Notes under the pieces: model-generated
What the model was told of the DNA's origin: nothing
Database searches by the model: none
The model's input: only the letters and a program-made list of their open reading frames with translations
Made by a program: the position numbers and the translations under genes
Shown here: piece by piece, positions 1-5,348 of the stretch
Layout of the letters: each line of letters starts with the position of its first letter
How positions within the stretch are numbered: position 1 is the first letter of the stretch
From: GCA-003244245 sp052390495
GTDB lineage: Bacteria; Actinomycetota; Actinomycetes; Mycobacteriales; Pseudonocardiaceae
DNA: 10,346 nt
Direction of reading: 5' to 3'
NCBI GenBank assembly: GCA_052390495.1
Contig: JBQTGW010000049.1
Span: forward strand, 1-10,346

Positions 1-236
1 TGCTCGTCACGCTGGTTGTCGGTGTAGGGCTGGCCGGTTAGTCGTTCGACAGGGACTTTCAGTGCCCGTGCGACAGCGGTCAGGAGTGCGTGAGTGGCAG
101 CCCGGTCTCCGCACTCGACCTTGCCCAGCAGGCTCAGAGAGACGTTCGCCCGCGCGGCGAGTTGGTTCTGGGTCAGCCCGGCGGCCACCCGCAGCATGCG
201 AATCGTCGCACCGACGTGGGACGTGTCCTCGACCAC
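1..236 (-). CDS. XRE-family HTH regulator, N-terminal part (runs off left edge)
   Basis: Reading the minus strand from a GTG at 236-234 gives 78 open codons to the window edge. The start is supported by AAGGAG seven bases upstream. Residues about 10-65 form a Cro/C1-type helix-turn-helix: a helix with TIRMLRVAAGLTQNQLAARA, then NVSLSLLGKVECGDR as turn and recognition helix. It continues into VPVERLTGQPYT, a linker I associate with actinobacterial XRE regulators that carry a long alpha-helical, TPR-like C-terminus. C-terminal pieces of such proteins lie elsewhere in this window, at 5349-6245 and 9895-10346. Likely role: DNA-binding repressor or activator with a ligand- or peptide-sensing C-terminus (inference). 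It is transcribed divergently from cassette copy A. An overlapping 95-aa ORF on the same strand in another frame is Arg/Pro-rich noise. Confidence 0.8.
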   Translation of the reverse strand, partial: MVEDTSHVGATIRMLRVAAGLTQNQLAARANVSLSLLGKVECGDRAATHALLTAVARALKVPVERLTGQPYTDNQRDE

Positions 237-457
237 TAGACCGCTCCTTAGCTTGGACCCTGTCATGTGCACCCGGGCTTTGTATCGCATCCACCCACCC
301 GCATTGCCTTCCAGCGTAGGTGCTTGTGCATCAACCGTGAACATTCGTCGGCATCGCGACGTTCAGACTTGGAGCGCCCATCCGGGCACGCAGCGTTGCC
401 AGCCGAGAGGATGTCCTGGGTCGATAAACGCTCCGACCAGGCGTAACGATAGGAAGA
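237..457. other. Divergent intergenic region
   Basis: About 220 bases between the XRE regulator (minus) and the leader of cassette copy A (plus). Both start signals must lie here, but I found no convincing -35/-10 pair on either strand; TTGCCA at 396-401 lacks a well-spaced -10. Homology with the region upstream of cassette copy B begins near 429 (shared GACCAGGC). No gene is supported here; frames that stay open across it have poor codon bias. Confidence 0.5.
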
Positions 458-485
458 GGCCCCGGCGGTGGCAGCCGCCGAGGCC
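458..485 (+). promoter_or_regulatory. Leader hairpin of cassette copy A
   Basis: GGCC (458-461) pairs with GGCC (482-485), then a C/A mismatch, then CGGCGG (463-468) pairs with CCGCCG (475-480) around the loop TGGCAG. It lies 35 bases before the ATG at 521. The equivalent hairpin in copy B keeps the fold through a paired base change. Between hairpin and ATG, CCCC (494-497) can pair with the Shine-Dalgarno GGGG (511-514), so access to the start may be controlled. Function unknown; attenuator or translational switch are the options. Confidence 0.6.
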
Positions 486-564
486 GACGCGAACCCCACC
501 GATGACGAAAGGGGTGTGCCATGCCCACGGTAGACCAGATCCGACCCGGCCGCGCCCCGCGACG

Positions 565-873
565 GTGACCAGCACCGTCGATGGACGTGATCATCTCGTC
601 GGCGAGCAGGCCATGACGGTCGGGCTGCTGGCGGGCCACGGAGATTACCTCGCGATCTGCGGGCGGGTCGTGGTGGCGGCGCCCATGGTGGTCCCACCGG
701 GGCGGACGTGCTGGGAGTGTGAGACAGCGCGGCACCGCAGCATCATCGTCGGTACCGGGCGCACCCGCCGTCGTCGCCGGGGTGTGGTGGCGTGGCTGCT
801 GCGCCGACGCCGCCGGTCGGTACGCGCACAGTCCGGGGCGGCCGGGCGGGTGTCCGCCGGTACCGACCGGTGA
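565..873 (+). CDS. Cassette gene 1, copy A: small CxxC protein with altered 5' end
   Basis: This 102-aa protein from a GTG start is homologous to residues 18 onward of the 117-aa protein at 2577-2930. Shared features are TSTxDGRDHLV at the N-terminus, GLxAGHGDYLA, Cys32 (LAICGR), a CWEC pair at Cys49/Cys52, and a very basic C-terminal third. His25, Cys32 and the CxxC pair could form a metal site (inference). The original start is the ATG at 521, but relative to copy B seven bases are missing between it and the body, so the ATG frame ends after 15 codons at a TGA (566-568) that overlaps the GTG as GTGA. Translational coupling could rescue expression; otherwise this is a pseudogene. Longer upstream extensions of this frame look non-coding. 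Function not recognised. Confidence 0.55.
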   Translation: MTSTVDGRDHLVGEQAMTVGLLAGHGDYLAICGRVVVAAPMVVPPGRTCWECETARHRSIIVGTGRTRRRRRGVVAWLLRRRRRSVRAQSGAAGRVSAGTDR

Positions 874-1026
874 GCACAGTGGTGGGCTGGTATGTGGCCT
901 CCCTCCCTCGCCGACGGCGAGGTGATCGAGGACGTGCTCGACTTGGTCAAGCACGGTCACACACTTCCGGCGTGGTGGGCGCACCCGGGGTGCCGCACTC
1001 CGAGGAGTCATGCAACAACTCATTGA
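870..1026 (+). pseudogene. Cassette gene 2, copy A, frameshifted and chimeric
   Basis: The GTG at 870-872 overlaps the stop of gene 1 (GTGA) and begins VSTVVGWYVASL, matching MSTATGWYVASL of the intact gene at 2927. A tandem CCCT (901-904 and 905-908), where copy B has one, shifts the frame. In the corrected frame the product reads LADGE like its homologue, then becomes VIEDVLDLVKHGHTLPAWW and ends at TGA 1024-1026, unrelated to the expected tail with its CxxC pair. The 21 bases at 922-942 are identical to part of the antitoxin gene at 6765-6785, so the 3' part may come from elsewhere. Probably non-functional. Confidence 0.5.
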
Positions 1027-1051
1027 CTAACTCGTGCACGTTCGGTAGAAC
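1023..1051 (+). promoter_or_regulatory. Probable sigma-70-type promoter for the partner/XRE operon
   Basis: TTGACT (1023-1028), a 17-base spacer, then TAGAAC (1046-1051): five of six and four of six matches to the vegetative consensus. The start codon of the next gene follows at 1086 after a strong GAGGGGAG ribosome binding site (1072-1079). Confidence 0.55.
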
Positions 1052-1085
1052 TGCGGTGACACACCCAACCCGAGGGGAGCCCTTC

Positions 1086-1520
1086 ATGAAAATGGTCTTG
1101 TTACGCAGCATGTGCGGCGAAGGACGCAAATGTCCCAACCTCAACGCGACTGATCGGGGTACCTACCTCGTGCAGGGCTACCTGGTGACCGGCTTGGAGC
1201 TGGGCGGCCACGTGCTCGGGCCGGGCGAGGCAGTGGTGGAGATCCCGTCGTCCCTGCTGCCCGAACTTGCTGTTGACCAGATGGCCCACGGTGCGGTCCG
1301 TCGCACAGGCCGGGGGGACGGTCTTGGTGCGCGGTCGCCTCGTCGTGGATGCGGAGGTGCTGCGGGAGCTGAAGGGAGGTACGTCGGTGCCGAGGTCGCA
1401 CCCGAGGAGATGCTGCCCCGCTACCTGGCCGCGAAGGACGCAGCCTGGTCGGGCGCCGTGGACTTCGCTGACTACTGGAAGGCGCATCCGGAATACTGGC
1501 GGGACCCCTCCGTCATCTAA
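1086..1520 (+). CDS. Chimeric partner protein of the XRE regulator (DUF6879-like C-terminus)
   Basis: 144 aa; ATG with GAGGGGAG six bases upstream. Residues 1-62 form a small-domain family with MCGEGRKCPNLN and the stretch DRGTYLVQGYLVTG, ending IPSSLLPEL. Residues about 97-144 (EGRYVGAEV, AAKDAAW, DYWKAHPEYW) resemble the C-terminus of DUF6879 proteins and the gene at 4050-4358. Between them, 1315-1378 is Gly/Arg-rich in this frame with poor third-position bias, whereas frame +1 there reads TVLVRGRLVVDAEVLRELK, a good match to the first module. So two modules appear fused with two compensating frame changes, near G6 at 1312-1317 and GGGAGG at 1374-1379. It ends 11 bases before the XRE gene, so they are probably one operon. 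It contains a TTA codon at 1101. Likely a regulatory partner; biochemical role unknown. Confidence 0.7.
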   Translation: MKMVLLRSMCGEGRKCPNLNATDRGTYLVQGYLVTGLELGGHVLGPGEAVVEIPSSLLPELAVDQMAHGAVRRTGRGDGLGARSPRRGCGGAAGAEGRYVGAEVAPEEMLPRYLAAKDAAWSGAVDFADYWKAHPEYWRDPSVI

Positions 1521-1531
1521 CAAGGAACCAC

Positions 1532-2350
1532 GTGGGCATCCCGAACCCGTTATCGGCCACGCTGCGGCAACTCCGGACCCAAACCGGGCTTTCCGGCGCG
1601 GAAGCGGCCCGCCGCGCCGGGCTGAGCCAGTCCAAGGTCAGCCGCGCCGAGACCGGCACCTTCCTGCCCACCGAGGACGACGTGAAAGCACTGTGTCAGG
1701 TCTACCGGGCGGCACCGGAGATGCGGCGCGAGCTGCTCGACATGACCCGCGAGCTGCGCGAGAGCACCATCTCCGCGCGGGTAGTGCTGCAGCGGGGTGG
1801 CTGGTGGATGCAACAGCGCATCGGCAAGCTGGAGACGGCGGCTTCCCGGATCCGGAGCTTCGCGCCAGCTGCCGTCATCGGATTACTACAGACCGAGCCG
1901 TACGTCGATGCGTTACTCGGTCAGTGGCTCGCCGGGGAGGACCGGCGGCGCATGATCTCGTCTCGGCTGGAGCGCCAGCGCATGCTGGACACCGAGCGCG
2001 AGTTCGTCCTCGTCATGGCCGAGGGGGCGCTGCGCTGGAACATGGGTGGCGCCGCGGTCATGGTCGAACAGCTGGATCACCTCGTCCAGGAATCACGGCG
2101 CCCGAATGTGCGACTCGGCATCATCGAATGGACCACCCCGGCGACGGTGCCCGCGCTGCACGGCTTCACGATCTACGACTCGCGGGCCGTCCTGTTAGGC
2201 ACCCAGACCGCCACCGCCATCATTACCGACCGGCACGACATACAGGAATACGAAGAACACTGGGCCGAGCTCGAACCATTCGTCTCCTACGACGAGGCAG
2301 CACACGCAGCCATTGAGCGCGTCGCCGCCGATTACCGCAGTATCAGCTAA
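1532..2350 (+). CDS. XRE-family regulator with DUF5753 (WhiJ/Scr1-like)
   Basis: 272 aa; GTG start with AAGGA (1522-1526) five bases upstream. Residues about 8-64 are a Cro/C1-type HTH (LSATLRQLRTQTGLSGAEAA, then AGLSQSKVSRAETGTFLPT). From about residue 90 to the end it matches DUF5753: QQRIGKLETAASRIRSF, VIGLLQTEPYVDALL, RQRMLDTEREFVLVMAEGAL, VRLGIIEW, HGFTIYD and LLGTQTATAIIT. Family members such as WhiJ and Scr1 of Streptomyces control development and antibiotic production, usually with a small partner; here the partner is probably the gene just upstream. The gene has TTA codons at 1883, 1913 and 2195, which in Streptomyces would place it under bldA tRNA control (inference). Confidence 0.92.
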   Translation: MGIPNPLSATLRQLRTQTGLSGAEAARRAGLSQSKVSRAETGTFLPTEDDVKALCQVYRAAPEMRRELLDMTRELRESTISARVVLQRGGWWMQQRIGKLETAASRIRSFAPAAVIGLLQTEPYVDALLGQWLAGEDRRRMISSRLERQRMLDTEREFVLVMAEGALRWNMGGAAVMVEQLDHLVQESRRPNVRLGIIEWTTPATVPALHGFTIYDSRAVLLGTQTATAIITDRHDIQEYEEHWAELEPFVSYDEAAHAAIERVAADYRSIS

Positions 2351-2389
2351 CAACGACAAAGGCGTTCATGATCAGGCGTCAAGCGTGAG

Positions 2390-2418
2390 TCAACACCATA
2401 TCGCATGAATCGGATAGT
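2390..2418 (+). promoter_or_regulatory. Possible promoter of cassette copy B
   Basis: TCAACA (2390-2395), a 17-base spacer, then GATAGT (2413-2418); each box matches the sigma-70 consensus at four of six positions. It would give a leader of about 150 bases containing the hairpins. Not conserved upstream of copy A, so weak. Confidence 0.3.
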
Positions 2419-2513
2419 ATCGGTTGGCGGGACGGGAGGCGGCGAACAGCAGGCAACACCCTGGTGGGCAGTGGTGGCAGCCACGCTGACCAGGCATTAC
2501 AGCGAAAAGAAAA

Positions 2514-2541
2514 GGCCCCGGTGGTGGCAGCCACCGAGGCC
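2514..2541 (+). promoter_or_regulatory. Leader hairpin of cassette copy B
   Basis: GGCC (2514-2517) pairs with GGCC (2538-2541), mismatch C/A, then CGGTGG (2519-2524) pairs with CCACCG (2531-2536); loop TGGCAG. Compared with copy A, one C-G pair (466/477) has become T-A (2522/2533) while the loop is unchanged, which is direct covariation evidence for a stem. It lies 35 bases before the ATG. Confidence 0.6.
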
Positions 2542-2576
2542 GACGCGAACCCCACCGATGACGAAAGGGCTGTGCC

Positions 2577-2930
2577 ATGCCCACTGTAGACCAGACCCGA
2601 CACGGCGGCACCCCCTGCCCCACGACACTCACCAGCACTACCGACGGACGTGATCATCTCGTCAGCGCCCACGCCATGACATCTGGGCTGGTGGCGGGCC
2701 ACGGGGACTACCTCGCGCTCTGCGGGCGGGTCCTCGTGGCCGCACCAATGGTGGCCCCACCAGGGCAGACCTGCTTCGACTGCGAGACAGCCCGGCACCG
2801 CATCACCATCTCCAACATCGGGCGCCGTCCTCGTCGTGGCCTGGTGGCGCGGCTGCTGCGCTGGCGCCGCCAGCCCGCACACACCCGGTCCGGGGCCGCC
2901 GGGCAGGCGCCTGCCGCTACCGACCGATGA
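2577..2930 (+). CDS. Cassette gene 1, copy B: small CxxC protein, unknown function
   Basis: 117 aa from an ATG preceded by AAAGGG. I do not recognise a named family, though similar small actinobacterial proteins usually appear as hypothetical. Visible features: TDGRDHLV (23-29), GLVAGHGDYLALCGR with His42 and Cys49, a CFDC pair (Cys66/Cys69), then a strongly basic tail (RRPRRGLVARLLRWRRQ) that could bind nucleic acid or a partner. His/Cys spacing suggests a metal site (inference). The same protein is encoded, altered, in copy A (565-873), truncated in copy C (4351-4527), and as a 3' tail in copy D (6246-6326). Its last codons overlap gene 2 by four bases (ATGA), so the two are translationally coupled. 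Confidence 0.7.
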   Translation: MPTVDQTRHGGTPCPTTLTSTTDGRDHLVSAHAMTSGLVAGHGDYLALCGRVLVAAPMVAPPGQTCFDCETARHRITISNIGRRPRRGLVARLLRWRRQPAHTRSGAAGQAPAATDR

Positions 2931-3118
2931 GCACAGCGACGGGCTGGTACGTGGCGTCCCTCGCCGACGGCGAGACGCATCTGGCGGTGCCCACACCACC
3001 CGGGCAGCTGGTCACCGCACAGTGCGACGGCAGGCAGTTCCGGCCCCTCGCGGCCCTGCGCGGCACGCCACCCGACCCGGAACAGATCTGCCTGACCTGC
3101 CAGCTGAACCAGTGTTGA
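2927..3118 (+). CDS. Cassette gene 2, copy B: 63-aa CxxC protein, unknown function
   Basis: 63 aa; the ATG overlaps the stop of gene 1 as ATGA. The sequence starts MSTATGWYVASLADG and has VTAQCDGRQFRPLAALRG, then a CLTC pair (Cys55/Cys58) near the end and a terminal Cys63; Cys33 plus the pair gives a zinc-ribbon-like spacing (inference). It is nearly identical to the 64-aa product at 6323-6517, including both the VTAQCDGRQFRPLAALRG core and ICLTC, so the reading frame is under selection. No enzymatic motif is seen. It probably acts with gene 1, given the fixed order and coupling in copies A, B and D. Confidence 0.7.
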   Translation: MSTATGWYVASLADGETHLAVPTPPGQLVTAQCDGRQFRPLAALRGTPPDPEQICLTCQLNQC

Positions 3119-3231
3119 TGAGCTCGAGAGACGAGATGAGCAAGCACGAGGAAAGCAACCGCAGCCAGACCCGAGCTGGACTGGCGTTTCCTGAACGCGT
3201 CAGGATCGATATCCCGAGCAAGTCAGTCTAG
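3118..3231 (+). CDS. Cassette ORF3, copy B: 37-aa peptide
   Basis: The ATG shares one base with the gene 2 stop (TGATG). The 37-aa product begins MSSRDEMSKHEE and ends FPERVRIDIPSKSV. The matching frame after gene 2 in copy D (6514-6600) gives a 28-aa product ending APEHVRIDTYSGTV, with PE, VRID, S and V aligned and the same stop position relative to them. The middle differs by a frame-preserving deletion. That argues for a real small gene, but the shared block also contains a DNA dyad, so DNA-level conservation is an alternative. It overlaps the end of the convergent XRE gene by nine bases. Confidence 0.4.
   Translation: MSSRDEMSKHEESNRSQTRAGLAFPERVRIDIPSKSV
3189..3205. promoter_or_regulatory. 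17-bp dyad TCCTGA-N5-TCAGGA (first copy)
   Basis: Six-base perfect arms around ACGCG, followed by TCGATA. The same dyad with a different centre sits at 6558-6574, over the promoter of the toxin-antitoxin operon. Operator, recombination footprint or coding constraint of ORF3 are all possible. Confidence 0.35.
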
Positions 3232-4053
3232 TGCCCGGTACTCGTCGGCCAATCGTTGTAGGGTACGGCGGGCATCATCGCTGTAGTCGGCGAGTCCGGC
3301 GTAGATCTCGAATCGGGTTTCGTAGTCGGTGACGTCGCGGGCGTCGGTGATGACCGCGACAGCGGTTTCGGTGCCCAGCATCACGGCTCGCTGGTCGTAG
3401 ATCTGGAAGGCGTGCAGCACGGGGTGAGTCACTGGCCGGTTCCAAGGGATGATCCCCAGTTGAACGCGCGGCCGTTGCGTGATCATGGCAAGGTGTTCAG
3501 TTTGTCTGGCCATGATGTCCGGGGAGCCGATGTACCAGCGCAGGGCGCTTTCAGTGATCACGAGGTGGAAAGTGCGGTCGGTGTCGAGGACCTGCTGTCT
3601 GGCCAGCCGGGCGGCGACCATGGCGTCCAGGTCCTCGCCCTGGTGCAGGCCCGACAGCAACGCGCGCATATAGTCGGGGGTCTGGAGCATGCCGATGACG
3701 ATGGTCGGCTGGAAGCTACGGATCCGCGCTGTGACGGCCTCGATCCGGCCGATGCGCTGCTGAACAGACGGGGCACCGTGACGGTGCAGGATGATGCGGG
3801 CCGATGAAGCCCCTTCGCGCAGGTCCTTGGCGATGGCGAGCAGTTCCCGGCGAGTGGTAGCGGGTGCCCTGTACACCTCGCATAGGGCACGGACGTCATC
3901 GGCGGTGGGCACTCGCTTGCCGTTCTCGAACCGGCTGATCGTCGCTTGCGACGTCCTCGCTCGCCGTGCCGCTTCAACCCCGGAAAGACCAGCTTCGTCT
4001 CGTAGCTTGCGCAGCGTCGCAGACAGCGTGTCGAGGCGGCGGGGATTACTCAA
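3223..4053 (-). CDS. XRE-family regulator with DUF5753 (second paralogue)
   Basis: 276 aa from a TTG at 4053-4051, chosen because it overlaps the upstream stop as TTGA and has GAGGGG eight bases upstream; longer in-frame extensions are Arg/Pro-rich shadow sequence of the upstream gene. The HTH is at residues about 11-68 (LSATLRKLRDEAGLSGVEAA, then ARTSQATISRFENGKRVPT). The rest is DUF5753: VQQRIGRIEAVTARIRSFQ, VIGMLQTPDYMRALLSG, RQQVLDTDRTFHLVITESAL, VQLGIIPWNRPVTHPVLHAF, VMLGTETAVAVITDARDV. It parallels 1532-2350 in sequence and in having a DUF6879-like partner immediately upstream, so two copies of the same regulatory pair face each other here. The HTH and effector region look intact, but the partner is truncated. 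Confidence 0.9.
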   Translation of the reverse strand: MSNPRRLDTLSATLRKLRDEAGLSGVEAARRARTSQATISRFENGKRVPTADDVRALCEVYRAPATTRRELLAIAKDLREGASSARIILHRHGAPSVQQRIGRIEAVTARIRSFQPTIVIGMLQTPDYMRALLSGLHQGEDLDAMVAARLARQQVLDTDRTFHLVITESALRWYIGSPDIMARQTEHLAMITQRPRVQLGIIPWNRPVTHPVLHAFQIYDQRAVMLGTETAVAVITDARDVTDYETRFEIYAGLADYSDDARRTLQRLADEYRALD

Positions 4054-4358
4054 CCAGATGTCCCCTCGGACCAGGTCACTCGGTTTGGTGAGCGGTGGTG
4101 CTGCGGGTGCCGGTCCCACCAGGAGCTGAACGGTGCACCGGCCCGCCAGACCGCATCGGCAGCGATCCGGTGCGCCATAAGGTGTTGGGCGTCGAGGATC
4201 TCGGCTCCGCGGAACCGGCCATCGGGGTGGTAGTGCATCGTCACGACCTCGCCGCCGTCGATGAGCCACCAGTCACCCGGCGCGGCATCGAGTTCGGTCG
4301 GTAGGTCCCGTTCGGCGAGGTCCAGGACACGGGTGGGTTCACCGGCTGCCTTGCCCAC
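4050..4358 (-). pseudogene. DUF6879-like partner, 5'-truncated
   Basis: 102 codons open from a GTG at 4358. Recognisable content is GDWWLIDGGEVVTMHYHPDG, RFRGAEILDAQHLM and SSWWDRHPQHHR, typical of the C-terminal half of DUF6879 proteins, which are normally well over 150 aa. The N-terminal half is missing: directly upstream on the other strand begins cassette remnant C at 4351, and the GTG used here falls inside that remnant, so no native start is left. The stop overlaps the XRE start (TTGA). It may still be made as a short C-terminal domain, but I call it a decayed gene. Its tail aligns with residues 97-144 of the chimeric gene at 1086-1520. Confidence 0.65.
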
Positions 4359-4527
4359 GATAAACCAGATCCGGCACCGCAGGACCGCGGCGGTGACCAG
4401 CAGCGCCGACGGACGTGATCATCTCATTAGCGAACAGGCCATGACGTCCGGGCTGGTGGCGGGCCACGGGGACCATGTCGCGATCTGTGAGCGCACATTC
4501 GGTAACCTGGCGATCACTCGGGGATGA
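4351..4527 (+). pseudogene. Cassette gene 1, copy C: truncated remnant
   Basis: From TTGCCCAC (ATGCCCAC in intact copies) the frame reads LPTINQIRHRR, then TSSADGRDHLISEQAMTSGL and VAGHGDHVAIC, clearly cassette gene 1. After about 4495 the match ends and the frame runs into unrelated sequence to TGA 4525-4527. The leader, CxxC pair, basic tail and gene 2 are all absent. Its 5' end abuts the broken DUF6879-like gene, marking a recombination junction near 4350. Confidence 0.65.
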
Positions 4528-4536
4528 GGGGACGAC

Positions 4537-4974
4537 ATGGTCAAATACCTGCTCACCCTCGCCGTCGTCCTGGTCACCCAGAGCGGGGACAGCTCGTGCA
4601 CGCCCTTGCCCAAAGCGTGCGCCCTGTCGTTTCAGGGCATCCACGTCCAGGCTGGCGAGGTCCGGGATGTGGTGACCCCGACCTGTGACCTACCGCCACG
4701 ACAGCACGTGCTGCACGCCTGGATGGAGTACAAGGCCATCGGCGAGTACTCCCCGCTGGGACGCCGCCAGGTGGTGTCGCGGGCCATCCCCGACCGCACC
4801 GGGTTCCCGGTCCCGGTCAGCGCAGGGACCTGCGCGCAGGGCTGGTACCGGGCTGTGGTCCATGTCGACGGGGTGGGGCCGTCCACCACGGCGGACCCCG
4901 AAGGCTTGCCATTCGACGTCACGGAGACCGGGCGGGAAAAGTTCATCACCGCCCAGGACTGCAACGGGGGATAA
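4537..4974 (+). CDS. Probable secreted protein, unknown function
   Basis: 145 aa; ATG with GAGGGG about five bases upstream. The N-terminus MVKYLLTLAVVLVTQSGDSS has a lone Lys followed by a hydrophobic run, consistent with a short Sec signal peptide or N-terminal anchor. The mature part has four or five cysteines (SSCTPLPKACAL, TPTCDLPP, GTCAQGWY, QDCNGG), which suggests disulfides outside the membrane. It also has the aromatic motifs HAWMEYKAIGEYSPLG and GWYRAVVHVDGVGPS, resembling a beta-sandwich. No family recognised. The next gene overlaps its stop by one base, so they are likely co-expressed. Codon bias is good, so the gene is very likely real. Confidence 0.7.
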   Translation: MVKYLLTLAVVLVTQSGDSSCTPLPKACALSFQGIHVQAGEVRDVVTPTCDLPPRQHVLHAWMEYKAIGEYSPLGRRQVVSRAIPDRTGFPVPVSAGTCAQGWYRAVVHVDGVGPSTTADPEGLPFDVTETGREKFITAQDCNGG

Positions 4975-5303
4975 TGGGCGCCATGGTGATGGGGTTGCGC
5001 GCACGGTGGTCTCGGCTGCAACGGCCGCACAAGGTGCGCTGCTACGCCCCCTACGCACCGCCTGAGCTGCCGCAGGACCCGCTACCCACCGTGGAAGACG
5101 GCCGGGACTACACCGGCTGGGCGGCGCGGTTCGTGTCCAAGGACGGCCCGATCCCCGTGGGCTCGATGGGGGTGGTCACCGGTTTCACCCAAACCCCCGA
5201 CCGCTATTACACCGTGACCTTCACGTGCTGTGATCTCACGACGGACGTGGTGACGCGCCTCCCCGCTCCGACCGACATGGATCTCATTGCGCCACTCGAC
5301 TAA
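4974..5303 (+). CDS. Small hypothetical protein, SH3-like C-terminal part
   Basis: 109 aa from the ATG at 4974, which overlaps the previous stop (TAATG); an alternative ATG at 4983 is in frame. No signal peptide or membrane segment is evident. The N-terminal third is basic (ARWSRLQRPHKVRCYAPYAP). The second half, IPVGSMGVVTGFTQTPDRYY followed by TVTFTCCDLTTDVVTRLPAP, has the pattern of a small SH3-like beta barrel (VGSxGVVTGF... YTVTF). Function not recognised. The coupling with the secreted protein suggests a shared role. Confidence 0.65.
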   Translation: MGAMVMGLRARWSRLQRPHKVRCYAPYAPPELPQDPLPTVEDGRDYTGWAARFVSKDGPIPVGSMGVVTGFTQTPDRYYTVTFTCCDLTTDVVTRLPAPTDMDLIAPLD

Positions 5304-5348
5304 CTCGGCACCCCGCCGGTCGTGGTGCAGCACAGTTCAGATGGTGAG

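Larger units (their letters stand above)
429..921 (+). repeat. Cassette copy A
   Basis: This segment matches cassette copy B (about 2483-3000) at the nucleotide level from the leader into the start of gene 2. It differs by a 7-base deletion early in gene 1, a duplicated CCCT in gene 2, and complete divergence after about 921. Confidence 0.75.
2351..2576 (+). other. Leader and upstream region of cassette copy B
   Basis: Gene-free stretch between the XRE stop and the ATG at 2577. It holds a possible promoter, a small repeat of the hairpin core (GTGGTGGCAGCCAC at 2471-2484), the full hairpin (2514-2541) and a Shine-Dalgarno AAAGGG before the ATG. Homology to the copy A leader starts near 2483. 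Confidence 0.5.
2483..3211 (+). repeat. Cassette copy B (most complete)
   Basis: Reference copy of the repeated cassette: leader hairpin, gene 1, gene 2, ORF3. Copies A, C and D (near 429, 4351 and 6246) match different parts of it. The 3' limit is set by the last block shared with copy D, CCTGAAC-2 bases-GTCAGGATCGATA. Confidence 0.75.

Noticed and set aside
94..564. Long plus-strand ORF upstream of cassette gene 1 copy A
   Set aside because: Its first 157 codons cross the antisense of the XRE gene, the intergenic region and the hairpin leader; the product is Arg/Pro/Thr-rich with no family resemblance.
331..1023. 230-aa minus-strand ORF over cassette copy A
   Set aside because: Antisense shadow of high-GC coding sequence; a similar shadow (2379-2999) appears over copy B and both are Arg/Pro/Ser-rich.
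1380..2316. Continuation of the 349-aa plus-strand frame through the XRE gene
   Set aside because: Only the part 1315-1378 looks coding; the rest is an out-of-frame shadow of the XRE-DUF5753 gene.
4054..4269. Longer start (4269) for the minus-strand XRE-DUF5753 gene
   Set aside because: The extra 72 residues are Arg/Pro-rich and are an out-of-frame shadow of the DUF6879-like gene; TTG 4053 has a good ribosome site.
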